This document shows positions 37,501 to 48,473 of a stretch of 64,000 nt of DNA, piece by piece. Every line of letters starts with the position of its first letter. Position 1 is the first letter of the stretch. The DNA comes from Clavelina lepadiformis (taxonomy: Eukaryota > Chordata > Ascidiacea > Aplousobranchia > Clavelinidae). Below the pieces are notes generated by a model. It saw nothing but the letters and a program-made list of their open reading frames with translations. It was not told the origin of the DNA and did no database searches. The translations under genes were made by a program, and so were the position numbers. The stretch covers positions 5,520,501 to 5,584,500 of the forward strand of contig NC_135241.1 in the NCBI RefSeq assembly GCF_947623445.1, given 5' to 3'.

Positions 37501-40500
37501 AATCCTGTTTCCAGATTTCATGAAAAGATTTTTCTGTGTACTACCCAGTACAACCAAATTTCCACTTCATTTTGCGCTATGGTAACTGTAATTTGAGTAT
37601 CTGCTCTTACATCCAACGCTTCCAGTTTTATTCTGGTAGTTGATTTGTCTGTCAATTGACAAAAAGCTTTCCCATGTACTTGCGCTCAGTGTAATTGTCT
37701 TTCGCTTTATTCCATATGCTTTTTTGCAAGTTACGCATGACACAGTCATAGATTGTTTATAACGTAGTTCCTTGAATTCAACAGCTCCAATTACTACATA
37801 ATTATTATTTTAACGCAATTATGTTTCACGTGTAGGCCATGTCTGATTGGGATGCTGCCAAGGATCACTGGCTTACGTCGCGGGGTAGCCCAGCAGAAAA
37901 AGACAAAATTAATTCTGTAAGTTGACTTAATGCAAACATAATTGTCTACTGTTAATAATACAACTGTCCTCAAACGTTTAAAGCATCATAAGTTTTTGGT
38001 AAATATCAAACTGAAATATCGTGTTATCATCATCTTGCGTAAACTTATGATATAATTGCTGCTTGATCAAACTATGATGCTCTAAACCCGCGCTTTGGTG
38101 CCCTACAAAGAAATGCGCCGATGCATTATAATGTCACGCTTAGACACATACCTGATGACGCAGAAAGCACAACACCATACAAAGCATCAACGCAATGTAT
38201 AATACTTATAACACAAAACGCTTTTCAGGATTACCAGCAAATGATTGACGCCCTTGACACCGAACTCACAAAGCAGCTGCAACAGTTAACTGACGTTCAT
38301 CAGGCTCGTCTCGATGCCATACTGGTCAACACGCGTCAGTCAAACTATCACAACTTCCTCCAAGAACTGAATGCAGAAGATCCTGTGGTAAATAACAATC
38401 ATATCCTGTGCAGAGGAACCATTGTCGAACAGTGTCATACTTTGCATAGCATGTTCTGTATGTCTTGCATAGTTTCAGGTCGTTTTTTTCAAGGGCCATC
38501 ATGGTGAAAATAACTCTGCCATTAATTGTGAGGATGGAAATTTTATTTCAAGTTACAAATTCTCCTTTCAGGCAAGTCATGTACTTCGCGCGTTTCGCCA
38601 TTACCTGAATGATGAACAACGTGACCAGCAGCACGTAATGCACCATTTGAACAGAGATCAAGAAGAGCCTTCTGCACCTACTGCTGTGCTGCCAAAACTT
38701 CAAGCGAGATTGTCGGCAATTCAAGTAAATTGCGATCCTTGATTCCTTTCGTCCAAGTATATTATCGTATGAGAAATTTTTTTAAACACACTTTACTACA
38801 ATTACAGAATAGAGTCCATGGTGCATTGAACCTTATACAGCAGCATCCAGATATTGCCGACGATATTCAAGATGATATCGGTCAGTGATCGCTAATATTA
38901 TAGCATGCTTGGGATTTTAATTCAGAAATAAATGCAATGGCATAAAATATAACGTTTTCTGTAAAAGGTTTTTAATTTTGGTCAAAAACTTTGTGTAATT
39001 AGGAATAACCACAGTCCACAGTTAAAGTCCAGGTACTGAATGTTGATTTAAAAGGGTAGATCTATATATTAATTGCATTTTTTTGAATTCCCAGATTCTC
39101 TCATGGAGGGTTTCCTGCCATCAGTTTCTCTTGATCTTGACAATTTGAGTGATGGCAAAACTAAGGAAATCAGCCTGGAAGTGGATGAAAGTGAAGCAGT
39201 CATGATCGATCAGGGAGGTCTGCCTGCTGAAGTCGGTCAGTTCGCTCTGCTGTTGTAATATAAATAAATGGATATGCGGTTTCTAAATGCTTGTGAATTC
39301 ATTATTCTTTGTTGTTTGTGAACTGGTATTATGAGTATCAACAGATTGATTAAGCCACGATAAGATATTTTGCTTATATCATATCAGACATTTCATAGTT
39401 TTTGGACTTTGAGGGCCCAAATATTTCCAGTTTGTTACGTGTGTCAGCACGAAATTGGAGATGAATCTGTCGTAATGATTTGACTAACAATTTTACTTAT
39501 AGACGAAGAAGTGGATGTAACTGAAGAAGTTGATGAAGAGTATTACGATGATGATGATGATGAAGAGTATGACTACGATGGTGAGAGAATATAGTGTATT
39601 GTTGATGTCATAAATCCAGAATTTTTTTTAAAGCTTGAGTGGGAGAATATTTCAAACTTCGACTTTTCTACCACAACTATAGTATATATACAAAGCACGT
39701 TAGTCTTTATTTATTTATTGTTATAACGGATTGTATAAAGTTTTGAATAACGTTTTTATATTGAAGATGATGATGAATACATCTCTGATCAAGAGGTTGA
39801 AGCTCTCACTCCAAACATTGAAGTGGAAGAGAGAGTGGAAGATGATGAATATTATGATGACGATGATGAGGTATTAAATTTAATTTTGTCATTGTGTAGA
39901 ATTAGTATACAGCATATAGTTAAATATGTATAGTTATTTATATATAATTATTTGATTGGTTATGCAGAGTATATGGTTGAAACAAATTTTTAATCCATCT
40001 CACTTTCACTTAAAAAGTGGAAAACTGAAAAACCCGGTTAATATTATGCTGGAATAAATGGTAACTCTTTGTGAAGCTTTGCAAAAATTTAACAAAAATA
40101 AGATGTTTTTTGAACAAAAATGACCTCGTCCAAATACGAAAACAACTCCGTGTGTTTATTGTTGAACACATTGCACTGACCATCTAATTGCTAATTTATT
40201 TTACATCAGGATGATGAGTTGAACCTGGACTCTGATGATAATTCTGATGACGTGGAGGAGCTTGATGTTGATGATGACGATGAGGACGACTATGTGGAAG
40301 ATGACGACGACAAAGAAGATAACTATCTTAACCTTGACATTGACAAATACTACCCAGTAGTAAGTCGGTCCCTATCCAGACTTAACTGTGATATCATCAC
40401 AAAAGTATTTTTAATCATTTCTTAACGATATTATCGACCATTGTCTTCAAATGAACTGCCTTTCCCGTCCAACTTGGTGCCATATTTAACTTAGTGTGTA

Positions 40501-41554
40501 TAGTAAACATCTTGATTCTGGTTTCAAACGATAATGAAATTAAAACTCATACGCCCTTTTGATTTCGATTTGGGTCCTCTGTGACTTGACAATCATCGAT
40601 TTTCCTATCGTGTTCTGGCGTAATTTAAAAGCTAGTACACCACTTGCAATACAGTTCTGTTCATAATACCGGAAAAGCAATTGCTGCAATCGAACGTACG
40701 TACAATGAAATCTAGCCCTTCTAATTTTAGAAAAGCAATACCAATGTCAATCAAGTAAGGGCGCACAACCAAATGAAAGCGCACTGATTTGATTCAGTGC
40801 ATTGTGAATGCAGAACTCCTATAATCCTGACAAGTTCTTATTTTGTTGTGGCTCACCTACACATGGTCATTTATCTTGGCAACTTTGCTATTATTTAGTG
40901 GCTACCGTCAGAGAACAGGAAACGACCATAATTTCAGTTTAGAAATTTCAGTTATGTTTCAATACGATACCTCATTGCGGTGTAGTGGTAAGCTCCACCA
41001 TAACCAAAACCAGTAATTTTTTGCTCTTTATCAGGATCCTCAGCCACTGTACATTGCTGATGTCCATAAAAGCTACAGCGAGTACACTTGGCTTCGTTGG
41101 ATGGGTATTTTCGGCGGCTGTCTCCTGCTTACAGTCATTGTGCTTGGCGTGCTGCGCTACTACCAGGTCAAGAAACATCGCTCTCAGAAATTCGCTCGCG
41201 TGCAGGTGAGTTAGATCATCCCGTTGTGTCTGAACGTATAGTTTAATACACATTTTTTGTTAATGGTTGCTTAATTGGGATATTTTTTCAGTTTATGAGT
41301 CACTTGTAAGTCATATTTACGCATGGGTTTTCCTAAATCTAAATCGATTAGTCTCTATTCTAATAATAGTAATAGACTAATCGATTTAAACTAATAACGA
41401 TCATCTTACAACGGGCTGCGCGTTAGAATGCTGTTTCTATATTTAGGTCGACGATCATTTGACGCCCGAAGAACGACAGCTTCTTCAAATGCAGCAGAAC
41501 GGATACGAGAATCCGACTTACAAGTTCTTCGAGAAGCAGCAATTGATCGCATAA
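28579..41554 (+). CDS. APP: Amyloid precursor protein homologue with Kunitz domain, 18 exons
   Basis: Exons: 28579-28632, 31252-31413, 33861-33993, 34364-34491, 35639-35777, 36165-36341, 36650-36727, 36975-37135, 37836-37916, 38229-38387, 38572-38724, 38808-38880, 39095-39235, 39503-39580, 39767-39870, 40210-40359, 41035-41205, 41447-41554. All are GT-AG and in phase; the product is 749 aa. Order: signal peptide (1-18); E1 growth-factor and copper-binding folds (about 19-190); Kunitz domain (about 206-264); Thr-rich linker; E2 helices (about 320-499); very acidic region (547-657); transmembrane segment (about 680-698); cytoplasmic tail. The tail keeps TPEER and [11 protein letters not shown], the binding site for PTB adaptors such as Fe65. 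It is a type I membrane protein and candidate secretase substrate. The extracellular juxtamembrane part does not resemble human A-beta. Intron 2 carries a transposon. Confidence 0.96.
31491..33693. mobile_element. Degenerate TIR DNA transposon in APP intron 2
   Basis: The left end GTCAAGTGGGGCAAAAAAA (from 31491) and the reverse complement of the right end GTCAGTTGGGGCAAAAAAAA (to 33693) are terminal inverted repeats. TATA is present on both sides (31487-31490 and 33694-33697), giving a TA or TATA target duplication. Subterminal copies of GGGGTAAAAAAA or its complement occur near 31703, 33243, 33316 and 33652. The interior holds a decayed minus-strand coding region. The superfamily is not settled. 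Confidence 0.75.
31833..32790 (-). pseudogene. Decayed transposon-encoded protein
   Basis: Minus-strand coding remnants run through three frames. A piece at about 32775-32600 includes [21 protein letters not shown] Lys/Glu-rich stretch follows to 32064, ending [19 protein letters not shown]. The piece 32018-31833 includes [12 protein letters not shown] and [15 protein letters not shown]. At least two frameshifts, one in an A-run near 32600, separate them. The acidic/basic linker followed by a compact Trp/Tyr-rich C-terminal domain looks protein-like. I do not recognise the family. It is probably the remains of this element's own transposase or accessory protein, and opposite to APP in direction. 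Confidence 0.6.
36165..36341 (+). other. APP: APP exon encoding the Kunitz (BPTI) domain
   Basis: One exon encodes a whole Kunitz domain with the six-cysteine pattern. It includes [23 protein letters not shown] and NNF. Arg-Ala at P1-P1' is the same as in human APP-KPI, predicting inhibition of trypsin-like proteases. It lies between E1 and E2 as in vertebrate APP. Flanking phases are both 1, so the exon could be skipped without breaking the frame. Confidence 0.95.
39503..40359 (+). other. APP: APP exons encoding the relocated acidic region
   Basis: Three exons (39503-39580, 39767-39870, 40210-40359) encode about 110 residues dominated by Asp and Glu, with Tyr next to acidic runs ([22 protein letters not shown]). 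The first two begin in phase 1. The region lies after E2 and before the membrane. In human APP the acidic stretch lies between E1 and the Kunitz domain, a position here occupied only by a short Lys/Pro linker. Confidence 0.9.
41340..41388. repeat. Inverted repeat (hairpin) in the last APP intron
   Basis: The left arm 41340-41359 and right arm 41371-41388 pair over 18 bp with one 2-nt bulge (core TAAATCGATTAGTCT) around an 11-nt loop. It sits 58 bases upstream of the final APP exon. No flanking duplication is obvious. Confidence 0.7.
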
Positions 41555-44261
41555 AAAGTTTTTGAGAAGTTTCTCTCGCCCATCTGTACATAGCCGACGC
41601 TTACGTAGGGTTTAATCAATAGATACTCAACTGCGTTTATAGATTCTTCTTTTTAGTTTTTTGAAGCATGTAATTGAATTGAATTGTCTTCAATAATTCT
41701 GCAAAATATCTTAAGAACGTGAACTCTACCCTGGTGCAGTTCTTGCCCGAAAGCTGTTTTAAAACGCGGAAAAATCCTACTCTGTAGTATCTTTAATAGA
41801 TTTTCAGTGTATTTGCTTAGTTGTTGTCGTTGTTGTCGTAATCTCCTTAACAATCTTGCAAGTTAGCGGTGTCGTGATAGTCATCAGCCAATCAGTATTC
41901 GACTTTTTACGAAGCTCTCATCTCATATCAAACCTTTGTTGCATGTATCAGCTTTGACATTTTCTCTTTCGTAAAATAACTTTTTACTCTTCTTAATGTG
42001 TGGAAGCTTTTTTTATATCGTTTTTACGAATCACGCTGAAATCTTCGAGCTTTCGTCACATCTCATTCAATCACTTTTCACGCTTTACGTCATTATGTAA
42101 CTTGTGCACTGTCGTATGCCCGACTATGTTGCTTGGCTTAAACAATCACTGAGCAATACTCCGTATATGTATACACCGATGTAAAGTAGTGGTTAAATTT
42201 TACTTTTCACCAAGGCTCTTTCGGGCCCACAAAGCATCTCTTGGGTTGCTAACGAAATGTTACTTTTTTGCTGAAAGTCAATTGTAAGATTATGGTGCTA
42301 TGTTGTTGGTGAGTTTACTGCAAGGTTTCTAATGGAACGCAATTGCTAATTTAAAAATTGGTCTAAACTGTCGAAAGATTTGATTGGTACCAATGCGAAA
42401 GTTTATGTTTTGTAATGTTTATTAATTTTGTCGTGATGTTATGGCCAGTTTGCTAAATAAAATGTGCCCACCTGTAGAAGACGACTTCTTCAAATCACAC
42501 TCTGCCTAAGTTGCATTAGCCCATTTGTGATAGGGAGTTAAACCTTAAAATCGAAATTCTGCAGTGGAATATTGCGTATATTTTGCACAGGCTGTGAAAT
42601 TTGGTCCTCTTTGGTGAATTAGGTTTCCTGTAACAAAACTAAGACTTTTGAGCTGTTTTTGTCTTGAGCAGATTCGTTTTCAAATATTTTGGCCAAAGAG
42701 CTTTTTCGTTTATCATAAAAAAATTTGTTATTTCTGCCAGAGACCATACAACACTCACTCTTCAACCTACCCACAGTTTTAACCTAAACTCATTTCGTGG
42801 CTTTAACAAAGTAAATTTTGCTCCGTTACTCTTTCTAAACCTAATAAACCAGATATGCGGGTTCAACCAAGTTGTATTAGAAGTAGACTGTCGTTTAGAT
42901 AGTACTATAGCTGTTCACACCGAAAAACGGCTGCATACTAAACGGAATATGTTGTAATATGTCTAAATGGTATGCTGCGCGTATGAAAGAAAAACTGTCT
43001 ATTTCATTGAAGTCGCGCGTATAAAATGTCACCGTTATAGTAAAAGCAACTTATTAGCTTTGTGCTCTTCAATTATAACTTGTAGGTATATGCCATTACT
43101 TCTACGCGCGTTTAGTTTTTTTTTACATTATTTGCTTCATTCCTGGTCGTAGAAATGCCTATTTCATGACGATTCAGTTCAGCAGTAGATAAACAATGTT
43201 TAAATGAAAAGTACAGAATGCCTTTGTGCAAATTCTGCCGGTTACGGCTGAAGTCAAGAGTTTGTACACTTGTGTCTATGTCTATGCACCAGTTTTTAAA
43301 CTTAGTAATTGTTTCCTGAAATTTTATTTCTTCTGCTTTCAGGGAAACACTTTATCTCATCGATACTTTTTTGTTTACGGAGGCATGCAGCAGTTTTTTT
43401 TGTTTCTTTTTTTTGTTAAAAAAAAATCGATAGAGTACATACAATAATTGACCAACAAAGTCTGGGTTTACAAAAGCGCGCGAAACGTTTTTTTTTTGTT
43501 GTTTAAATTAATATCGGATTGTCATTTAATTGCTACTTGTGATAAGATTTTCATCCGTTTGCAAGTTTCGTTCTTTTCAGATATAAACCATCACAAATCG
43601 TTAATAAGAGTCTCGATGGGGATATGTAAGGTTTACGTGATGGGCGGCGTATTTATTATCGCTCGCGGAAAACGGTAGCACTCTAATCCCTTTAATCCCC
43701 AGCAGTGTCGCCTCGTCATGCAAGTATTTATGACAGACGAAATTAGATACTAAAATTCATTTTGGGGTTACTATTAGGCGAATCCGACTTTCTGCGTGTC
43801 CAGCTTCGCTAGCTATACCTCTAATACGATTAAGTAGAGTAGGAACATACGTGTAATATTAACAGCAAATGACAGGGCGGGGTGCAGAAACGTTCACTAA
43901 AATTATGTTAGGACTTCGTCGGAGACGGAACAGCAATCAGAGATCGCAAAGGATACCATAAGTAGCCATAGTTCTAGTTCAGAAAGCTTGGCTGCCAGAA
44001 AGGTCTGACATGCTTGTCACCGATAACCTGATAAGATAAAAACGTATAGTTGCCGACAACAGATTTATAATTTATTGATTAGTAAGCAAATAAAATGTTG
44101 CATAGACTTAGTGGAGATTTAATTGAAAAGTTTCAAGTTTCTTTTCGAACAAAACTCTCAGTTAATTTGACCAACTCAATCAAGCATTTTTATTATTCCA
44201 GAACACGTTTTTGCTTTTGCGGGTATAATTTTGCTTAACCATCTCAAAAGCATTCTAAATA
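41555..44261. other. APP 3' UTR and intergenic DNA
   Basis: The APP 3' UTR probably runs about 0.9 kb to the AATAAA at 42456. The following sequence to 44261 has no exon I can support; short open frames here lack domains and splice context. It should hold the promoter of the trefoil-protease gene. Confidence 0.55.
42456..42461 (+). promoter_or_regulatory. Poly(A) signal, APP
   Basis: AATAAA in GCTAAATAAAATGTG, about 900 bases after the APP stop codon and the first clear hexamer downstream. Confidence 0.6.
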
Positions 44262-47200
44262 ATGAACATTTCTCCGTATATAATGCATTCATATTCGGCG
44301 CTTATTTTCGCCCTCGCAATAATAAGTAGAAATTTGCCGACATGTAAAGGTTTCCAAGGTATGTCTCCTGGCTATGAAAAATTGTGTTTGTGTAGAGTAG
44401 ATCTGTAGAAACACTGATGATGCTGTCAGCAAACCACAGATTGCGGTGGCTTGTGTACTTTTTCACTTATTATGTTCTTGTTTTTTATGTCAAAGGTTTG
44501 GTTGAACGAAGACAAGAACTACCTGAATGCGGAACCATACTAGAAACTATCAGGCAAATCCTTAAACCCTTGATGATTTCTTTTGCAAACAAAACATGCA
44601 TGCAGTAATTTTTCTATCTATCCTGACAGACTAGATTGCGGATACGGCGGAATTACTCCGAACGAGTGCACCAAAGCGGGATGCTGTTTTTTGCCAACCG
44701 ATTCCAGTGGTATTCCCTGGTGTTTTTATCGTAATGAAACTGCAATCATCCATCGCACCACCACCCAACCATCACCAGTTACTACGATGGCTTCAATGAA
44801 AAATCAAACACCAGATTGGTTGAAAAAGTTAATAGGTATTACAAAGGAGCTTAGAAATCAAGATATGTACCCAACTACGATTCCAACAACAACCGAATCT
44901 ACAGATCTAAGCATGTGAGTTAGACTAAAATGCATTTAAAAATAAACTTTAAAGAAAAAAAGGCGTAAAAGAGTTTCGTGTTTTGAATAAGTTAAGTTTT
45001 AGCTCAAGTTCTTGTACCGTATATTTATCATTTGGAAGATGCCTGCGTGTGGAATCGTACTCCACTTTCAGTTTTTATTTTACAGTCTTACTATTCTGAT
45101 TGAAGACGAACTTATGTGTCAGAAAACAAACCGGCTATACGATACGTTAAGAGGTATGCTTTTTTGATTTTGCAGTAACATATATAGGCGTAGAGTTGTA
45201 GCATTTCACAAACATTTTTGAAACAATTTCTTTTTTAAATCTTGTGTGATTAAAATCTATTGTTCTTGTTATTATTTTAGACGCCAGAGGAGAAAGCACT
45301 TGCTCTACTGACTTAGATGAAAGAGTCCCTTGCGTGAAAGGAAAACTAAAAAAAGAGAAAGGTCAAAGTGAATGCTCTGCGTGTGTTAAGGTACAGCAAT
45401 TATAGCATTGTGTAGTTTTTTTATTTTCTTAAAGAGCTGCTTTATTACATGTGACATTATTGTGCGCAATTATTCACTTTTTTAAAGTTTTAACCAGGAA
45501 CTCACATTATAGCTCAGTTGCTGTTATGACCCCATGATAAAGAAAAACGGTGGAAATATTGCCCCACACTGTTACAAAGAAAGAAAACTGGTTAAAACAA
45601 CTACATCTACTACAATAGGTATGTATGGGTTGCTGCTCACCTATTTACAGTTGTATACTTTGTGTTGGTTAACAATAGCCTATTAGTTTGCCTTGCGTTG
45701 TTTTCAGAAACTTCACCAATTTCTATACTTGTATTTTTATGTATTAATTGCAGAAGTCACGACTACTACCCCCCCAGATAAAATCTGGTCGGGCATCAAT
45801 CCAGCATTTCAACCAGGACAAAAACCCGGTCTCAGTCTTAACATTTCCACGGGTTTATCAACTCTTTTGAAGAACTTTCTTTCCAACCGACCTGGCACTC
45901 AGCAACAGGTTTCCAGTGGAAGCATTTTCGGAACATCCCTTCCCAGTGGATCTCTCCTGGGAACTGGAGGAAATACCAACATCTTCAGTAGTTTATCGTC
46001 CCTTAGAAGACCTACTTCAGGAGGGTCGTCTTCATTGGCATCATCAGATATCATTTCTCAAGTTAGTAGTGGCACACAAACAAATCCTCTGAGCATTCTG
46101 TCCCTTTTACAAAAACCAAAGGCCGGAGAAACTCAAAAAACCTCGTCGACTTCAAATGCTGTCTTGGCTTTGTGGAACAAACTTAAAAACTCAACTTCTA
46201 TTTCAAATTTGTTAAGCTTCTCGTCTTTGTTAAAGCCCTCCACCGGTCTTGCAGGCGGCTCTTCGTCGGCTAGCTTGTTGCCCAGTACCACTCTTCCTAC
46301 CAGCAGTACCGGTTCGTTTTTGTCCAATTTACTATCAGGACAAAGCACAACGAATTCTGCGCTGATGAATTTGCTTTTGGGAAATAACAAGCAAACTTCA
46401 TTTGGTGGAAACAGCCTAGGAACTTCCGCCTTGCTCTCTCTTATAAACAAGCCATCTAGTGGACAAACTAGTTCAGGAAGTGGTTCTACTCTGTCAAATC
46501 TTTTGTCCTCATACGGCCAATCTTCGACCAGTGGATCGACTTCCAGTGTTTCCAGTATTTTGAATTACTTGAACAATAGAAACAAGCCCAATGTTACAAC
46601 CCACAACACAACTTTCAAAAACCAACTTTCGAACAATTTTCTACAAAATAAATTTGGTACGTCCGGGTCCAATTCTGGCCTAAATTCCTTGTTTACCAAT
46701 CTAATATTGGGTAGTAAAGTAGGCGCTTCGACTAACCAGCCTTCGACGGTAAAAAATATCTCCAATGCTGAAGTTCCCAAGCAACCTAGCGGTATCTCTC
46801 TTACATTTGAAACCGCCCAGTACCCATTGCCACGAACCACGTGCTACCCCAGTAAGAAATTTTTTTATTGTAAGTGTAACAGAGCTAACACGTCAGTTTG
46901 ATTTCAGTGATGATGATGTCGATCGTTTTTCTTTTTCTGAAATTTAGAAAACGAATGCGGTCAAAGAGCTACTGATGGTAACCTCACACACAGAATTGTT
47001 GGTAAGCGGTAGACGTATGAAACGAACATTTTCCTCATAAACAAACACGCACCGGTGTATATTAAAACGTCTTGATATACCCGATACAAGAAAAACATGC
47101 TATAGGTTGATTGGTCGTCCTTAAATTTAACTCATTTCCTCTCGCTCTTATGCAGGCGGACAATGGGCAGGCGCTATAGAATATTGGCCTTGGACCGCCT

Positions 47201-48473
47201 CATTGAGACGAGCTTTCAGCGATGACGACCGGTTTATCCATATTTGCGGAGCCACTCTCATTGCCAGACAGTGGTTCATCACAGCCGGCCACTGTTTTAT
47301 GGCTTACAAGAGCCGGGGGAAAAAACTGCTTGGAGAGAAAGAGTGAGTATAGCCTATAGAGTATAGACCTTAAAAGATACGATACAGCATATAGTCATAA
47401 AATCATACCTTTCTCCTTTAACCATTATTGGCAAAAAGTTAACCTAGAAAATGTTGAGTGGAGTCCTTGTACCCAGGGAATTTAAATCGGTTTATTCACT
47501 TCATCTTGGAAAGTATTATCGTGACGTTGGTCAGGCATCGATGAGAGTTTTTGAACTGGACTCTTTCTATCCTCATCCTGATTATGATTTTAAGACTCTT
47601 TCTAATGACTTTGCCGTAGCAAAATTAAAGGTGGTTTTTATATTTATTTTGTACGTTGTTTTATTTACGTTTGTGCTCCAAACGTTCCTTATTTTTCTTG
47701 TCTCCACTTCTTCCAAAGGAACCGGTGGCTCGGTATTCCAATTACATCCAACCGGCATGTTTGCCTGGAAAACGAGATTTCCTTTACACTGGCGAAGCCT
47801 GTTGGATAACTGGCTGGGGTGATACATTACGTAAGCTGATTGTTTCATCACAATGTCTTTATTTCCTTCATTTTTTTCTCTTCAATACTTAACTGGATTT
47901 TGTTTAGACGTTGGTGGTCAGGACCAGTCTAAACTAAAGGAGCTGAGTCTTCCTCTCATATCCACAGAGAGTTGCAAAAAGACTTGGCCGGAACATTTCC
48001 ACGACTCCTGGATCTGCACTGCTGCCGCGTACTTGGAAGATGCGTGCGCCGTAAGTGAAGTTAGCTCATGAAACACTAGAAGTAAAGGGTATAAGTAAAC
48101 CTGTTGCTTAATAAGCAATCTGCTGAAATGGATCAAAATGAGCATAACACGCTTGTTAGTGATTGCTTTACGTCCTATATGGCTTAGCTTTACTTTTCGT
48201 AAGTATGTATTGCTTATAGTTATTAATGAATTATTGAAAAGTCGGTTGTAAACGTTTGCTGTATCTCTGCAGGGCGATTCCGGTGGTCCACTTGTCATGC
48301 AAAATAGCGAGGGAAGATGGGAGTTAATTGGTGTGGCAATCGCCGGAACCCGGAGCTGCTCAACGGACAAGAATGACATCAAACCAGGCATTTATGCTAA
48401 AGTTGCTTACTACAGAGACTTCATTGACTCTGTAACCAAAGGCGCTTGTGACGAACCACCGCGAGGTGCATAG
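44262..48473 (+). CDS. Secreted double-trefoil trypsin-like protease, 12 exons, frame break in exon 2
   Basis: Exons: 44262-44358, 44496-44914, 45086-45153, 45281-45390, 45513-45618, 45754-46851, 46948-47001, 47156-47342, 47459-47630, 47719-47830, 47908-48050, 48273-48473. After a signal-like segment (SALIFALAII), exon 2 encodes a trefoil domain (YPDRLDCGYGGIT, CTKAGCCF, IPWCFY). Exons 4-5 encode a second, divergent one (CSTDLDERVPC, CVKLSCCYD, PHCY). Exon 6 encodes a 365-residue Ser/Gly/Leu-rich linker. Then comes a trypsin domain with activation site R|IVGG and the triad in TAGHC, NDFAV and GDSGGP. The residue six before Ser is Asp, predicting cleavage after Arg/Lys. The usual SWG is AIAG-like, an altered substrate wall. 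Exon 2 is 419 nt, four too many for one frame. The exon 9 acceptor is weak. About 920 aa if the break is resolved. Confidence 0.85.
44595..44602 (+). other. CATG tandem duplication breaking the frame of trefoil 1
   Basis: CATGCATG at 44595-44602. Upstream, the frame set by exon 1 reads ...FANKTCMQ then stop. Downstream, the trefoil is in another frame. With a single CATG the two join as ANKTCSNFSIYPDR, giving the missing first trefoil cysteine. Other readings are a 25-nt intron (44605-44629) or a 52-nt GC-AG intron (44554-44605); both lose that cysteine context. Confidence 0.65.
45754..46851 (+). other. Low-complexity linker exon of the trefoil protease
   Basis: A 1098-nt exon, in phase with its neighbours, encoding a Ser/Gly/Leu/Asn/Thr-rich chain. 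It shows loosely repeated hydrophobic-serine units such as LSSLLKPST, ILNYLNN and LLSLINKPSSG, and starts with TTTTPP. It has almost no Cys or acidic residues. It probably forms a disordered or O-glycosylated spacer between the trefoils and the protease. Confidence 0.85.

Noticed and set aside
40970..41002. tRNA-like string GCGGTGTAGTGGTAAGCTC before the APP transmembrane exon
   Set aside because: It resembles an A box, but no B box or acceptor stem follows at tRNA distance.
41035..41205. Possible A-beta peptide in APP
   Set aside because: The juxtamembrane residues ([14 protein letters not shown]) do not align with human A-beta, so no amyloidogenic peptide is claimed.
44605..44629. A 25-nt GT-AG intron in trefoil exon 2
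   Set aside because: It restores the frame but is shorter than typical introns and removes the Cys/Arg context of the trefoil start; kept only as an alternative.
46133..46840. Two minus-strand open frames of about 90-105 codons
   Set aside because: They are antisense to the Ser/Gly-rich linker exon of the trefoil protease, whose phases fit both neighbours.
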